A stretch of DNA of 64,000 nucleotides from Croceivirga thetidis (GTDB lineage: Bacteria; Bacteroidota; Bacteroidia; Flavobacteriales; Flavobacteriaceae). The number at the start of each line of letters is the position of its first letter. Position 1 is the first letter of the stretch. A model generated the notes under the pieces. The model worked only from the letters and a program-made list of their open reading frames with translations, made no database searches and was not told where the DNA came from. The DNA is taken from contig NZ_JAAWWL010000002.1 of NCBI RefSeq assembly GCF_012272815.1, positions 1,270,280-1,334,279 on the forward strand. The letters are read 5' to 3'. The position numbers were made by a program, and so were the translations under genes. Shown here one piece after another: positions 1 to 7,899 of this stretch.

Positions 1-253
1 TGGCCTCCTTGCTTTCACTTTCGTGACGTGCCTCTGATGAAATGGTTAAAATACTCTCGTCAACTTCAATATTTACGTCTTCTTTCTTTAAACCTGGAAT
101 CGCCAACTCCAACTCAAAATTATCATCATTCTCCTTAATGTTCACTGCAGGAACATTTCTGTTTCCATTTTCCAATCCTCCAAACCAATCTGGACTAAGT
201 AAGTCGTTAAACAATGAAGGAAATAACACTTGGTTTCTTTTAACTAAACTCAT
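1..253 (-). CDS. Hsp20/alpha-crystallin small heat-shock protein (partial, N-terminal part)
   Basis: The reverse strand reads into the left edge from an ATG at 253 and gives 84 residues beginning MSLVKRNQVLFPSLFNDLL. The stretch with EDVNIEVDESILTISSEAR is the start of the alpha-crystallin domain, and ELAIPGLKKEDV is the usual A-x-x-x-P-G-V/L-x-x-x-D-I/V motif of bacterial Hsp20. These proteins hold unfolding proteins in a refoldable state in the cytoplasm for DnaK/ClpB. The rest of the domain and the C-terminal I-x-I motif lie outside the window. No clear -7 element was found before it. A short palindrome at 328-344 lies upstream. Confidence 0.9.
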   Translation of the reverse strand, partial: MSLVKRNQVLFPSLFNDLLSPDWFGGLENGNRNVPAVNIKENDDNFELELAIPGLKKEDVNIEVDESILTISSEARHESESKEA

Positions 254-327
254 AACTAATATCTTAAAGGTTAAACTGATTTTTAAGTTCACCAGTTAAA
301 GGACAAAAGCTATACCAACGCTATTTT

Positions 328-344
328 AATGCCATTATGGCATT
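328..344. repeat. 17-base perfect palindrome upstream of the hsp20 gene
   Basis: AATGCCAT-T-ATGGCATT, two 8-base arms around one base, 74 bases before the Hsp20 start codon. It could be an operator for the heat-shock gene or part of a hairpin after the TerB-like gene. It is not a CIRCE element. Confidence 0.4.
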
Positions 345-355
345 TTTGAAAAGAA

Positions 356-380
356 AATTAATGACGTTTTGTCATTAATT
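356..380 (-). terminator. Hairpin over the stop codon of the TerB-like gene
   Basis: A 10-bp perfect stem (AATTAATGAC at 356-365 with its complement at 371-380) around a 5-base loop, followed on the reverse strand by a T-rich run. The stem contains the stop codon at 375-377. It is AT-rich, so its strength as a terminator is uncertain. Confidence 0.45.
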
Positions 381-776
381 GTAGTGGTTCCGAAATATCT
401 CAATGAGTTTTTTAGGAGGAATGGCAAAATTGGGGTATTTGTGCATTTCAGACAATACCTCTTCAATAGCTGCTGGCGAAAGTCCTAATTTAAAACCCAT
501 CTCGTGCAATTTCTTAAGTTCTGAAAGCTGTTGTTTTTGATCAATATTCATTAGCAACAACAACCTATGAAATTGAACAATACGCTCACCTAGCTTTTTG
601 GGCATTACGGGTTCAGGTGCGTCACCAAGTAGCTCGTCGAAGGCTTTTTTGGTCACACCTAGGGTCTGGGCAACATTGAATATAAAATCGTATTCAGATT
701 CTTTGATGGAGTGGTCCGATTGCGCAAAGGCAATCATTTGCGATAAGATGCCGATTTTTTCTTCGTAGGTACTCAT
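375..776 (-). CDS. TerB-like (tellurite-resistance family) protein
   Basis: A 133-residue soluble protein with no signal peptide. It is helical throughout. The segment near residues 12-40 (MIAFAQSDHSIKESEYDFI) has the acidic D-x-x-I-x-x-x-E pattern of the TerB fold, a helical bundle thought to bind metal or act as a membrane-associated scaffold. No other ter gene lies nearby, so a role in tellurite resistance cannot be claimed; short TerB proteins of unknown job are common in Flavobacteriaceae. It stands alone between the hsp20 gene and a terminator, so it is probably transcribed singly. The family call is moderately sure, the function unknown. Confidence 0.6.
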   Translation of the reverse strand: MSTYEEKIGILSQMIAFAQSDHSIKESEYDFIFNVAQTLGVTKKAFDELLGDAPEPVMPKKLGERIVQFHRLLLLMNIDQKQQLSELKKLHEMGFKLGLSPAAIEEVLSEMHKYPNFAIPPKKLIEIFRNHYN

Positions 777-830
777 AGTTGACTTGGATTACTATAATTA
801 ACTCATTTTGAACCCAAATCGTATAAATGA

Positions 831-863
831 AAAAAATCCTGGGGGGAAATCCCAGGATTTTTG
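831..863. terminator. Bidirectional rho-independent terminator
   Basis: A 12-bp stem (832-843 AAAAATCCTGGG with 851-862 CCCAGGATTTTT) with a 7-base loop, A-run on one side and T-run on the other. It ends the reverse-strand gene at 886-1212. Confidence 0.85.
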
Positions 864-885
864 ACTAATTCAAATAACCAGTTTT

Positions 886-1212
886 TTAGGCAGTAATCCG
901 AACTGGGACGGTGTAAATTTTTCCTTCCTTAACTTGGCTAAGCTCTACTTTTTGATAATTCAATCGACCTTTCACAAAGCCTTCTAAAGCCTCACTTTTG
1001 GTTTCAATTGACAATACAACGATTTCACCTTCTTGATTAACCGTAAATCGCACATCAGCGGTCAAGTCGTCCCTAACCTCTAAGGTGTTGCCATCAAGCA
1101 TGGCATGAATTTGTTCAGATAGGTTTTTTGTTGGGCCATCAGCTGGACCAGCGGCGTAAGAAGTTGCTACAAATAATAAAGCGGCACTAAGGAATAAACT
1201 AATTTTTCTCAT
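886..1212 (-). CDS. Small secreted protein, TonB-C-terminal-like, paralogue of the next gene
   Basis: A 108-residue protein with a clear signal peptide (MRKISLFLSAALLFVATSYA, cleavage probably after residue 20). The mature part has the pattern V-R-F-T-V-N-x-x-G-E-I near residues 55-65, then a helix with L-E-G-F-V and a closing strand, the order seen in TonB C-terminal-like domains, but it has no proline-rich linker or membrane anchor, so it is not a working TonB. It is a clear paralogue of the gene at 1415-1750: both have N-P/G-P-T-K-x-x-S, G-E-I and a C-terminal V-x-V-R-(I/V)-T. Expected in the periplasm or outside. Function unknown. It has its own terminator, so the pair are probably separate transcripts. 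Confidence 0.65.
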   Translation of the reverse strand: MRKISLFLSAALLFVATSYAAGPADGPTKNLSEQIHAMLDGNTLEVRDDLTADVRFTVNQEGEIVVLSIETKSEALEGFVKGRLNYQKVELSQVKEGKIYTVPVRITA

Positions 1213-1372
1213 GATACATTCGTTTTTTTAAGATTGATAATTTGATGAATATGCAATAAAGACGCCCAAAAATTGATAACGTTACAGGAAAAAATATTTT
1301 TAACAGAATTTTAATTAATTGGAGGTCTTGGATTTTTTTGATTCTATTTGAGCCTTGTTGTTTTTAAAATTG

Positions 1373-1402
1373 AAAAAGGGTAATGCTATGAACATTACCC
1401 TT
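1373..1402 (-). terminator. Rho-independent terminator
   Basis: A 10-bp perfect stem (AAGGGTAATG at 1376-1385 with 1393-1402), 7-base loop, followed on the reverse strand by five T. It lies 12 bases after the stop codon of the gene at 1415-1750. Confidence 0.8.
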
Positions 1403-1414
1403 CAACTATCAATC

Positions 1415-1750
1415 TTAAATAGTTACCCTTACCTCTACAACATAGACCTCATCATAGGAAACTGGGTCAACCGATAGTTTTTCCCCTGCTAACTTATCAC
1501 CTATAAGTCCTTTCAAGTCTTCTCGTTCGGATTGAATGCGGATCAACTCAATTTCTCCACTTTCATTGAGCTTAAATAGTACCCTTGCTGTAACATCATT
1601 GTCAGAAACATCGATGTCATTTTTAGATAAAAGACCCTCCAATTGCTTTGAAATCTTTTTTGTTGGGTTCTCAAATACGGGTTCATTGGCCGATACCAAT
1701 GCAAAAGCGAACAAAGCCGCCGCTAAAGAATAAATTTTCGTCTTTTTCAT
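1415..1750 (-). CDS. Small secreted protein, TonB-C-terminal-like, paralogue of 886-1212
   Basis: A 111-residue protein with a signal peptide of about 21 residues (hydrophobic SLAAALFAFALVSA). The mature part repeats the layout of its neighbour: N-P-T-K-K-I-S, then V-L-F-K-L-N-E-S-G-E-I near residues 58-68, a helix with D-L-K-G-L-I, and a final strand V-E-V-R-V-T-I. Identity to the neighbour is low but the motif spacing is kept, which points to an old tandem duplication. Likely periplasmic. No enzyme motif is visible. The function is not known. Confidence 0.65.
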   Translation of the reverse strand: MKKTKIYSLAAALFAFALVSANEPVFENPTKKISKQLEGLLSKNDIDVSDNDVTARVLFKLNESGEIELIRIQSEREDLKGLIGDKLAGEKLSVDPVSYDEVYVVEVRVTI

Positions 1751-1874
1751 GATTGAACGTTTTAAAATGATTACTAATTGATTGATGAATTCATTTAAAA
1801 GACTTAATCCTTTTGAAGAATGTTACAGCTAAATATTCTTTTAACGTGTTTTTAAGTTCCTTCTCCTTGGGCAT

Positions 1875-1899
1875 AAAAAAAGAGGCAAAATGCCTCTTT
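1875..1899 (-). terminator. Terminator of sucC
   Basis: A 9-bp stem AAAGAGGCA (1879-1887) and its complement (1891-1899) around three A, followed on the reverse strand by a run of seven T. It lies 27 bases after the sucC stop. Confidence 0.85.
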
Positions 1900-1925
1900 C
1901 CTATTTTATATGTTTCTTGACAACT

Positions 1926-3119
1926 TTAGGCCAACACTTCTTTTACTTTATCAGCTGCTTCTTGAAACTGAACAGCGGAGTGAACCGCAAGACCAGAACT
2001 GTCAATAATCTCTTTGGCTAGTTCTGCATTCGTTCCTTGCAATCTTACAATAATTGGAACTTGAATGGCATCACCCATATTCTTATAAGCATCAACAACA
2101 CCTTGTGCAACACGGTCACATCTAACAATACCTCCAAAAATATTAATGAGGATTGCTTTCACATTAGGGTCTTTTAGTATTATTCTGAATGCCTCTTCTA
2201 CTCTTTTCGCATCGGCAGTCCCTCCAACATCAAGAAAGTTAGCCGGTTCCCCACCAGCCATCTTGATCAAATCCATTGTAGCCATTGCAAGTCCGGCACC
2301 ATTGACCATACAACCAACGTTACCATCCAAATCAACGTAGTTCAGACCCACAGCTTTAGCTTCAACTTCAATCGGATTTTCTTCTCGAATATCGCGCATC
2401 TCAGCATAGGCCTTTCTTCGATAAAGGGCATTATCATCAATAGTAACCTTCGCATCAACAGCCATTATCTTGTCATCCGATGTCTTTAAGACTGGGTTGA
2501 TTTCAAAAAGACTGGAATCACTCTCAACATAAGCTCTGTACAAAGCAGTGACGAATTTGACCATGTCTTTGAAAGCAGCTCCAGACAAGCCTAGGTTGAA
2601 TGCAATTTTACGTGCTTGAAATGGCAATAGACCCACTGCAGGGTCAATTTCTTCCGTATGAATCAAATGTGGCGTTTTCTCAGCAACTTCCTCAATATCC
2701 ATACCCCCTTCAGTAGAATACATGATCATGTTTCTACCAGTACCCCTATTCAAAAGAACGGACATGTAGAATTCACTGGTTTCGCTGTCACCTGGATAAT
2801 ACACATCTTCGGCAATCAACACTTGGTGAACTTTTTTACCCTCAGCAGAAGTCTGAGGAGTGACCAAATTCATTCCGATAATGCTTCCTGCCAATTCTTC
2901 AACTTCTTTCAGGTTTTTGGCAAGTTTAACACCACCACCTTTTCCACGGCCACCTGCATGTACCTGTGCTTTTATCACATGCCACCCAGTACCTGTCTCT
3001 TGTGTTAATTGTTTTGCGGCATCAACAGCTTCCTTGGCATTGTGCGCAACAATACCACGCTGAATTCGAACCCCAAAACTGGCCAAAACTTCTTTTCCCT
3101 GATATTCGTGAAGATTCAT
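1926..3119 (-). CDS. sucC: Succinyl-CoA synthetase (ADP-forming) beta subunit
   Basis: 397 residues, the usual length for SucC. It starts [17 protein letters not shown], the standard N-terminus of the ATP-grasp domain, followed by the glycine-rich [14 protein letters not shown] loop. The C-terminal CoA-ligase domain carries the [15 protein letters not shown] signature (about residues 320-334). With the alpha subunit SucD it turns succinyl-CoA, phosphate and ADP into succinate, CoA and ATP in the citric acid cycle. sucD is not in the neighbourhood, which is frequent in Flavobacteriaceae, where the two genes are unlinked. It has its own promoter and terminator and is a single-gene transcript. 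Confidence 0.97.
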   Translation of the reverse strand: MNLHEYQGKEVLASFGVRIQRGIVAHNAKEAVDAAKQLTQETGTGWHVIKAQVHAGGRGKGGGVKLAKNLKEVEELAGSIIGMNLVTPQTSAEGKKVHQVLIAEDVYYPGDSETSEFYMSVLLNRGTGRNMIMYSTEGGMDIEEVAEKTPHLIHTEEIDPAVGLLPFQARKIAFNLGLSGAAFKDMVKFVTALYRAYVESDSSLFEINPVLKTSDDKIMAVDAKVTIDDNALYRRKAYAEMRDIREENPIEVEAKAVGLNYVDLDGNVGCMVNGAGLAMATMDLIKMAGGEPANFLDVGGTADAKRVEEAFRIILKDPNVKAILINIFGGIVRCDRVAQGVVDAYKNMGDAIQVPIIVRLQGTNAELAKEIIDSSGLAVHSAVQFQEAADKVKEVLA

Positions 3120-3145
3120 ATGTCTTAGTATTATTTAAATCGGCA

Positions 3146-3177
3146 CAAAAATAGGAAACGTGAACCGCAATTAACAA
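3146..3177 (-). promoter_or_regulatory. Promoter of sucC
   Basis: On the reverse strand TATTTTTG (3146-3153) is an exact TAnnTTTG -7 element 26 bases before the ATG, with a TTG -33 element at 3175-3177, spacing 21. Confidence 0.7.
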
Positions 3178-3216
3178 TTGAATTGCGAAGAAAAAAACAA
3201 TGCTAAAGTAAAGTGG

Positions 3217-3858
3217 CTATTTCACCTCGAAATCATTGAAATCCAAGGGGTCGAAATTCTTAAAATGCCCATTCATTTCAATGGTGGCTTTTGTGCGGTT
3301 TATCTGATTGAGAATTTCGATGGTCCCATCCAAATGGTTTGTAATGAAATTCAAACGATCAGTTTCATTTGCCAATTGTAGCAGTTCATATTCTTGCTCA
3401 AAAGAAAGGCCCATCTTGTGTGCAAAGGCGTAACTATTGAACTTATCCAAGGTTGTTGGAGGCATTTGAACGGCCATTAAATCATATAGGACCTCGATTT
3501 TTTCGAGTACGCTCTTTCGCAAAGACTCTGGCGCGTCGTTGTTACTGTCCAAGAATTCAACCAAGCCACCAGCGTACAACTTTCCATCCATCTCGTTGTC
3601 AAAAGTCAGGATACGAAATACCTGTCGGGCAACACAAACAACATCCATCTCGCCACCCTCATAAGAATTTACCACTTCTACCAATTGTACTTCAGTTCCA
3701 AATCGCACCCCGTCATCGATATATACCGGAATACCGAATGTAATGGCTTCCTCCCTACAATCGTTGATCAATTGTTTGTATCGTTCCTCAAATATGTGCA
3801 ATGGAACTGTCTCCCCTGGAAAAAAAACGGACTGCAAAGGGAATAAAGGTAACTTCAT
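3217..3858 (-). CDS. LON substrate-binding (PUA-like) domain protein
   Basis: 213 residues from the ATG at 3858; a longer frame back to 3903 exists, but MKLPLFPLQSVFFPGE is the canonical start of a LON N-terminal domain, and the ATG is at the right place. L-P-L-F-P-L, F-P-G-E-x-V-P-L-H-I-F-E-x-R-Y and the later V-x-R-x-F-R-I-L are typical. There is no AAA ATPase or Ser-Lys protease domain, so this is the stand-alone form (YcgB/COG2802 type). Such proteins are thought to bind unfolded or specific substrate proteins, but the reaction is not known. Divergent from lysA. Confidence 0.8.
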   Translation of the reverse strand: MKLPLFPLQSVFFPGETVPLHIFEERYKQLINDCREEAITFGIPVYIDDGVRFGTEVQLVEVVNSYEGGEMDVVCVARQVFRILTFDNEMDGKLYAGGLVEFLDSNNDAPESLRKSVLEKIEVLYDLMAVQMPPTTLDKFNSYAFAHKMGLSFEQEYELLQLANETDRLNFITNHLDGTIEILNQINRTKATIEMNGHFKNFDPLDFNDFEVK

Positions 3859-4010
3859 AAATGTACTTTGCATAAATGTAGGAAGCACCTCAAAAAGAAA
3901 CAACTTTAGAATATGTTATTTTTATAACAAATTGTTTGTTTTCTATATTTAAAGAAAGTTATTTTTGCTTTGACCATAGACCTAGACTACATTTACTAAA
4001 AATACTTTTG

Positions 4011-5252
4011 ATGAAATCGGAAAGACTTGTAAAAATCGCTGAAGAATTTGGTGCTCCGCTTTATGTATACGATTCTGGAAAAATAAAATCACAATACCAA
4101 AGGTTGACAAATGCGTTTTCAGGAGTTAAGAAACTTCGGCTGAATTATGCGGCGAAGGCGCTTTCCAATTTGAGTATTTTGAAGTTATTGAACAGTTTTG
4201 GCAGTGGATTGGACACGGTTTCGATACAAGAGGTCAAATTGGGACTCTTGGCAGGTTTTGCTCCTGAGAAAATTATATATACGCCCAATGGGGTCTCTTT
4301 AGAAGAAATTGAAGAGGCCGCTGCGCTGGGTGTACAAATCAATATTGACAACCTTTCCCTTTTGGAACAATTTGGGCACAAACATCCAGATATTCCTGTT
4401 TGTATACGAATCAATCCGCACGTAATGGCGGGTGGAAACTCAAATATTTCAGTAGGCCATATCGATTCCAAATTTGGTATCAGCATTCATCAAATACCGC
4501 ACTTGCTCCGTATTGTTGAATTGACTAATATGAACATTAATGGTATTCATATGCATACCGGAAGTGATATTCTTGATATTGATGTTTTCCTTTATGCTTC
4601 TGAAATTCTATTCGAAACGGCTAAAAACTTTAAAAATCTAGACTTCATTGATTTCGGTAGTGGATTTAAAGTACCTTATAAAGAAGGGGATATTCAAACA
4701 AATGTTGAAGAACTCGGTAAAAAGCTTACCGAACGTTTCAACCAATTTTGTGAGGAATATGGAAAAGACCTCACTTTAGCCTTCGAACCAGGAAAATTTT
4801 TGGTCAGCGAGGCGGGTTATTTCTTGGCAAAAGTCAATGTAGTCAAACAAACGACTTCAACTGTTTTTGCAAGTATCGATTCCGGTTTCAACCACCTAAT
4901 ACGCCCAATGCTCTACGGAGCGAAGCACGAGATTGTGAATATTTCAAACCCAAAAGGACGGGAACGATTTTATTCCGTTGTGGGATACATATGTGAAACG
5001 GACACGTTTGGAAGCAACCGTCGAATCAGTGAAATTTCTGAGGGCGATGTTTTGGCCTTTAAAAATGCTGGCGCATATTGCTTTACCATGGCAAGCAATT
5101 ACAATTCACGTTACAGACCTGCAGAAGTGTTGTGGCATGATGGAAAGGCCATCTTAATCCGTAAAAGGGAGACCTTTGATGATATCTTAAGAAACCAAGT
5201 GGACACTAAAGATTTATTCCAACCAAAGAATCAAAAGGTTGCCGTAAAGTAA
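4011..5252 (+). CDS. lysA: Diaminopimelate decarboxylase
   Basis: 413 residues from the ATG at 4011; a frame open from 3936 gives a meaningless extension, and MKSERLVKIAEEFGAPLYVYD is the usual LysA start. The PLP lysine is Lys49 in LNYAAKA. Other family marks are HMHTGSD near residue 182, D-F-G-S-G-F (phosphate binding), F-E-P-G-K-F, C-E-T-D near residue 327 (the catalytic cysteine and the D that picks the distal amino group) and G-A-Y-C-F-T-M. The enzyme makes L-lysine from meso-diaminopimelate, the last step of lysine synthesis. It is monocistronic here, followed by a thioredoxin gene with its own promoter. Confidence 0.95.
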   Translation: MKSERLVKIAEEFGAPLYVYDSGKIKSQYQRLTNAFSGVKKLRLNYAAKALSNLSILKLLNSFGSGLDTVSIQEVKLGLLAGFAPEKIIYTPNGVSLEEIEEAAALGVQINIDNLSLLEQFGHKHPDIPVCIRINPHVMAGGNSNISVGHIDSKFGISIHQIPHLLRIVELTNMNINGIHMHTGSDILDIDVFLYASEILFETAKNFKNLDFIDFGSGFKVPYKEGDIQTNVEELGKKLTERFNQFCEEYGKDLTLAFEPGKFLVSEAGYFLAKVNVVKQTTSTVFASIDSGFNHLIRPMLYGAKHEIVNISNPKGRERFYSVVGYICETDTFGSNRRISEISEGDVLAFKNAGAYCFTMASNYNSRYRPAEVLWHDGKAILIRKRETFDDILRNQVDTKDLFQPKNQKVAVK

Positions 5253-5304
5253 TCTAGGGCTTAAGATGCCTACATGAGTGATAATTTTTTGGCACAATTT
5301 TCGT

Positions 5305-5312
5305 TAGTTTTG
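5305..5312 (+). promoter_or_regulatory. -7 element before the thioredoxin gene
   Basis: TAGTTTTG, an exact TAnnTTTG, 33 bases before the ATG. No good TTG at the expected -33 spacing. Confidence 0.5.
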
Positions 5313-5345
5313 ATATAGTTTCAGACTAAGAAAAAAACACCCCTC

Positions 5346-5858
5346 ATGATTCGCATGATTACATTTTCCTTGTTGCTATTGTTTTCAGCTTCAATCGCTG
5401 CACAAGAAATCAATTGGATATCCTTTGAAGAGGCAGTGACAGAAGCCCAAAAAGAGGGTAATACCAAAAAAATCTTTGTCGATGTTTACACCGATTGGTG
5501 TGGTTGGTGCAAGAAAATGGATAAGGATACTTTCCAGAATCCTGAGGTGGCAGCATACATGCAGGAGAATTTCTTAATGGTAAAGTTCAATGCTGAGGGA
5601 AAAGAACCTATTGAATTTGATGGCAGAACATTTGAATATGTGCCTTCAGGACGTCGTGGTTACCATCAATTGGCCTTGGCGCTATTAAAGGGAAGGTTGA
5701 GCTATCCTACCGTAGTTTTTCTTGATGAAGAAATGAAGATGCTATCCCCAGTACCGGGCTACCAGAAGGTAGACCCATTTATGCAAATTGCACGGTATTT
5801 TGGCGAAAACATTTACAAAGAACAGGACTGGAAGAGTTACTCTGCCACTGGAAAGTAA
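5346..5858 (+). CDS. Periplasmic thioredoxin-family protein
   Basis: 170 residues. A signal peptide (about residues 1-19, ending SASIAAQ) is followed by a thioredoxin fold with the redox motif WCGWCKKM near residues 51-58 and the cis-proline in L-S-Y-P-T-V-V-F. The C-G-W-C pair and the insertion after the first helix place it with the DUF255/thioredoxin_7-like group rather than classical TrxA (C-G-P-C). It probably reduces or oxidises disulfides of exported proteins; the partner is unknown. A second in-frame ATG at 5355 could be the start instead. Single gene with its own -7 element. Confidence 0.85.
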   Translation: MIRMITFSLLLLFSASIAAQEINWISFEEAVTEAQKEGNTKKIFVDVYTDWCGWCKKMDKDTFQNPEVAAYMQENFLMVKFNAEGKEPIEFDGRTFEYVPSGRRGYHQLALALLKGRLSYPTVVFLDEEMKMLSPVPGYQKVDPFMQIARYFGENIYKEQDWKSYSATGK

Positions 5859-6125
5859 CGACTTTTTCTTCCGGATTCAGCACCTCAATCCGTATTCCAA
5901 CCATCTTCGCCCAACGCAGTATTTCAAGACACTATTTAAATTTATTGCAGTCATTTAGTAGCTGTCAACTAGTTAACGGCTTTCCTTAAAGCAGCTACTT
6001 AGATGCTATAGTTTGGGAATCTATTGGTTTTCCGAATAAGTCCATCCTTATGAACTTGACCGGTATTGATGTCACCTGTATCCTAGCCAATAAAATTGTA
6101 ACTTCTACATCCTAAACAACCCAAC

Positions 6126-7853
6126 ATGAAATTTCACAAGCTTCAAAGTTTCAGTATCATCCTATGTTTTGTCCTTATGACTTCTTGTTCAAATCTGAAT
6201 AAGGAATCTGCCACCTTATTGATTCATGGTGGTCCAATTTATACTGTAGATACTATTCAGCCTATGGTCGAAGCAGTTGCAGTAAGTGGAAATCAGATTG
6301 TATTTGCCGGCAACTTGGCAGATGCAGAAAAGTTCAAAACCGAAACAACAAAAATCATTGATTTAAAGGGAAAAACCATGACTCCGGGGCTTATTGAAGG
6401 CCATGGCCACTTCATGGGAGTAGGCTATAATGAACTGAATCTAGACCTACTCAATACCACTAGTTACCAAGAAATTGTGGATGCGGTTGCAGCCGCTGTA
6501 CAAGAAGCCGAACCTGGTGAATGGATTACCGGGCGTGGTTGGCACCAAAGCAAATGGGATGAACTACCCGAAGATGCCGTAAAAGGTTTTCAAACGCATT
6601 ATAAACTCAGTGAAGTTTCTCCTGACAACCCCGTCTATTTAAGACATGCAAGTGGTCATGCAGGGTTTGCCAATGCAAAGGCCATGGAGGTTTCAGGTTT
6701 ACGACTATTGCCAAAAGAAGGAATTGATCAAATGTCGGTTGAAGGCGGAGAAGTCATTCGTGATGGTTTGGGAAGGCCAACTGGAATTTTCAATGAGCGG
6801 GCCATGACCCTAATAACACAACATATTCCCGAAACCACACCTGAGAAAAACAAAAAGGCTTTTGAATTGGCAGTTGCAGCTTGCCACCGATTGGGAATTA
6901 CAAGTTTTCACGATGCCGGTATTGGTCGTGAGACCATAGAACTCTATGACGAAATGAAAGCCAATGGAAACCTTAAGTTACGTATGTATGGCATGGTAAC
7001 GGGCTGGGACAAAGAACTAATCGAGGAGTGGTATGAAAAAGGTCCTCATATTGACCCTGATCATATCTTTACCATACGATCTATCAAGCTTAACTGCGAT
7101 GGAGCGTTGGGGTCAAGAGGTGCTTGGCTTTTGGAAGAGTATACTGACCGACCAGGTCATTATGGCCATGAAACGCTACCTATGGAATTTGTAGAAGAGA
7201 CCTCCTTTAATGCATTACGCAACGGCTTTCAGGTTTGCTCACATGCAATTGGTGATAGAGCCAACCGCGAAATATTAGATCGCTACGAAACCGCATTTAA
7301 AGAATTACCAGACCTAAAAGAAGATCATCGATTTAGAATTGAACATGCACAACACTTACACCCCGATGATATTCCACGCTTTGCTGAACTTGGAGTAATA
7401 CCCGCTATGCAGGCGGTACATCTTTCTTCTGATCGGCCTTGGGCCATATTCCGTTTAGGATTAATGCGTATTCAACATGGCGCATATGTTTGGCAAACAC
7501 TTTTACAAAGCGGGGTTCCTATAGTTAACGGTACCGATGCCCCTGTAGAACCATTGAACCCAATACCAAGTTTATACGCGAGTGTTACGCGTAAAACCCT
7601 TAAGGGACTGCCAGAAGGAGGATATGAACCCTCGCAAAAAATGACTCGGGAACAGGCCTTAAAGTCATATACCCTTGATGCCGCCTATGGTGCTTTCGAG
7701 GAAAATATTAAGGGCTCCATCGAACTTGGAAAGCTTGCCGATTTCACCATTTACAACCAAGATTTAATGACGGTACCTGAGGATGAACTATTGAAAACCG
7801 AAGTGGAAATGACCATTTTTAATGGAGAAGTGGTCTATACCAAAACAAAATAG
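6126..7853 (+). CDS. Amidohydrolase (YtcJ-like) lipoprotein
   Basis: 575 residues. The N-terminus has a lipobox, LMTSC with Cys near residue 21, so it should be anchored in a membrane, periplasmic or outer leaflet. Metal-binding parts of the amidohydrolase_3 fold are all present: H-G-H in EGHGHFMG, H in SHAIGDRANRE, H in EHAQHLHPDDI, and D in NGTDAPVEPLNPIPSLYASV. YtcJ-type enzymes hydrolyse N-acyl or amide bonds, with an unknown substrate here. The 267 bases before it hold no gene; an 8-bp inverted repeat (5957-5964 with 5992-5999) is the only thing seen there. Confidence 0.88.
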   Translation: MKFHKLQSFSIILCFVLMTSCSNLNKESATLLIHGGPIYTVDTIQPMVEAVAVSGNQIVFAGNLADAEKFKTETTKIIDLKGKTMTPGLIEGHGHFMGVGYNELNLDLLNTTSYQEIVDAVAAAVQEAEPGEWITGRGWHQSKWDELPEDAVKGFQTHYKLSEVSPDNPVYLRHASGHAGFANAKAMEVSGLRLLPKEGIDQMSVEGGEVIRDGLGRPTGIFNERAMTLITQHIPETTPEKNKKAFELAVAACHRLGITSFHDAGIGRETIELYDEMKANGNLKLRMYGMVTGWDKELIEEWYEKGPHIDPDHIFTIRSIKLNCDGALGSRGAWLLEEYTDRPGHYGHETLPMEFVEETSFNALRNGFQVCSHAIGDRANREILDRYETAFKELPDLKEDHRFRIEHAQHLHPDDIPRFAELGVIPAMQAVHLSSDRPWAIFRLGLMRIQHGAYVWQTLLQSGVPIVNGTDAPVEPLNPIPSLYASVTRKTLKGLPEGGYEPSQKMTREQALKSYTLDAAYGAFEENIKGSIELGKLADFTIYNQDLMTVPEDELLKTEVEMTIFNGEVVYTKTK

Positions 7854-7899
7854 TCATTTAGTATTTGGATAAGGACTTCGAAAGCAAATCAAGTAGCTA

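Noticed and set aside
42-299. Forward frame at the left edge (85 codons)
   Set aside because: Antisense of the Hsp20 gene, which is certain on the reverse strand.
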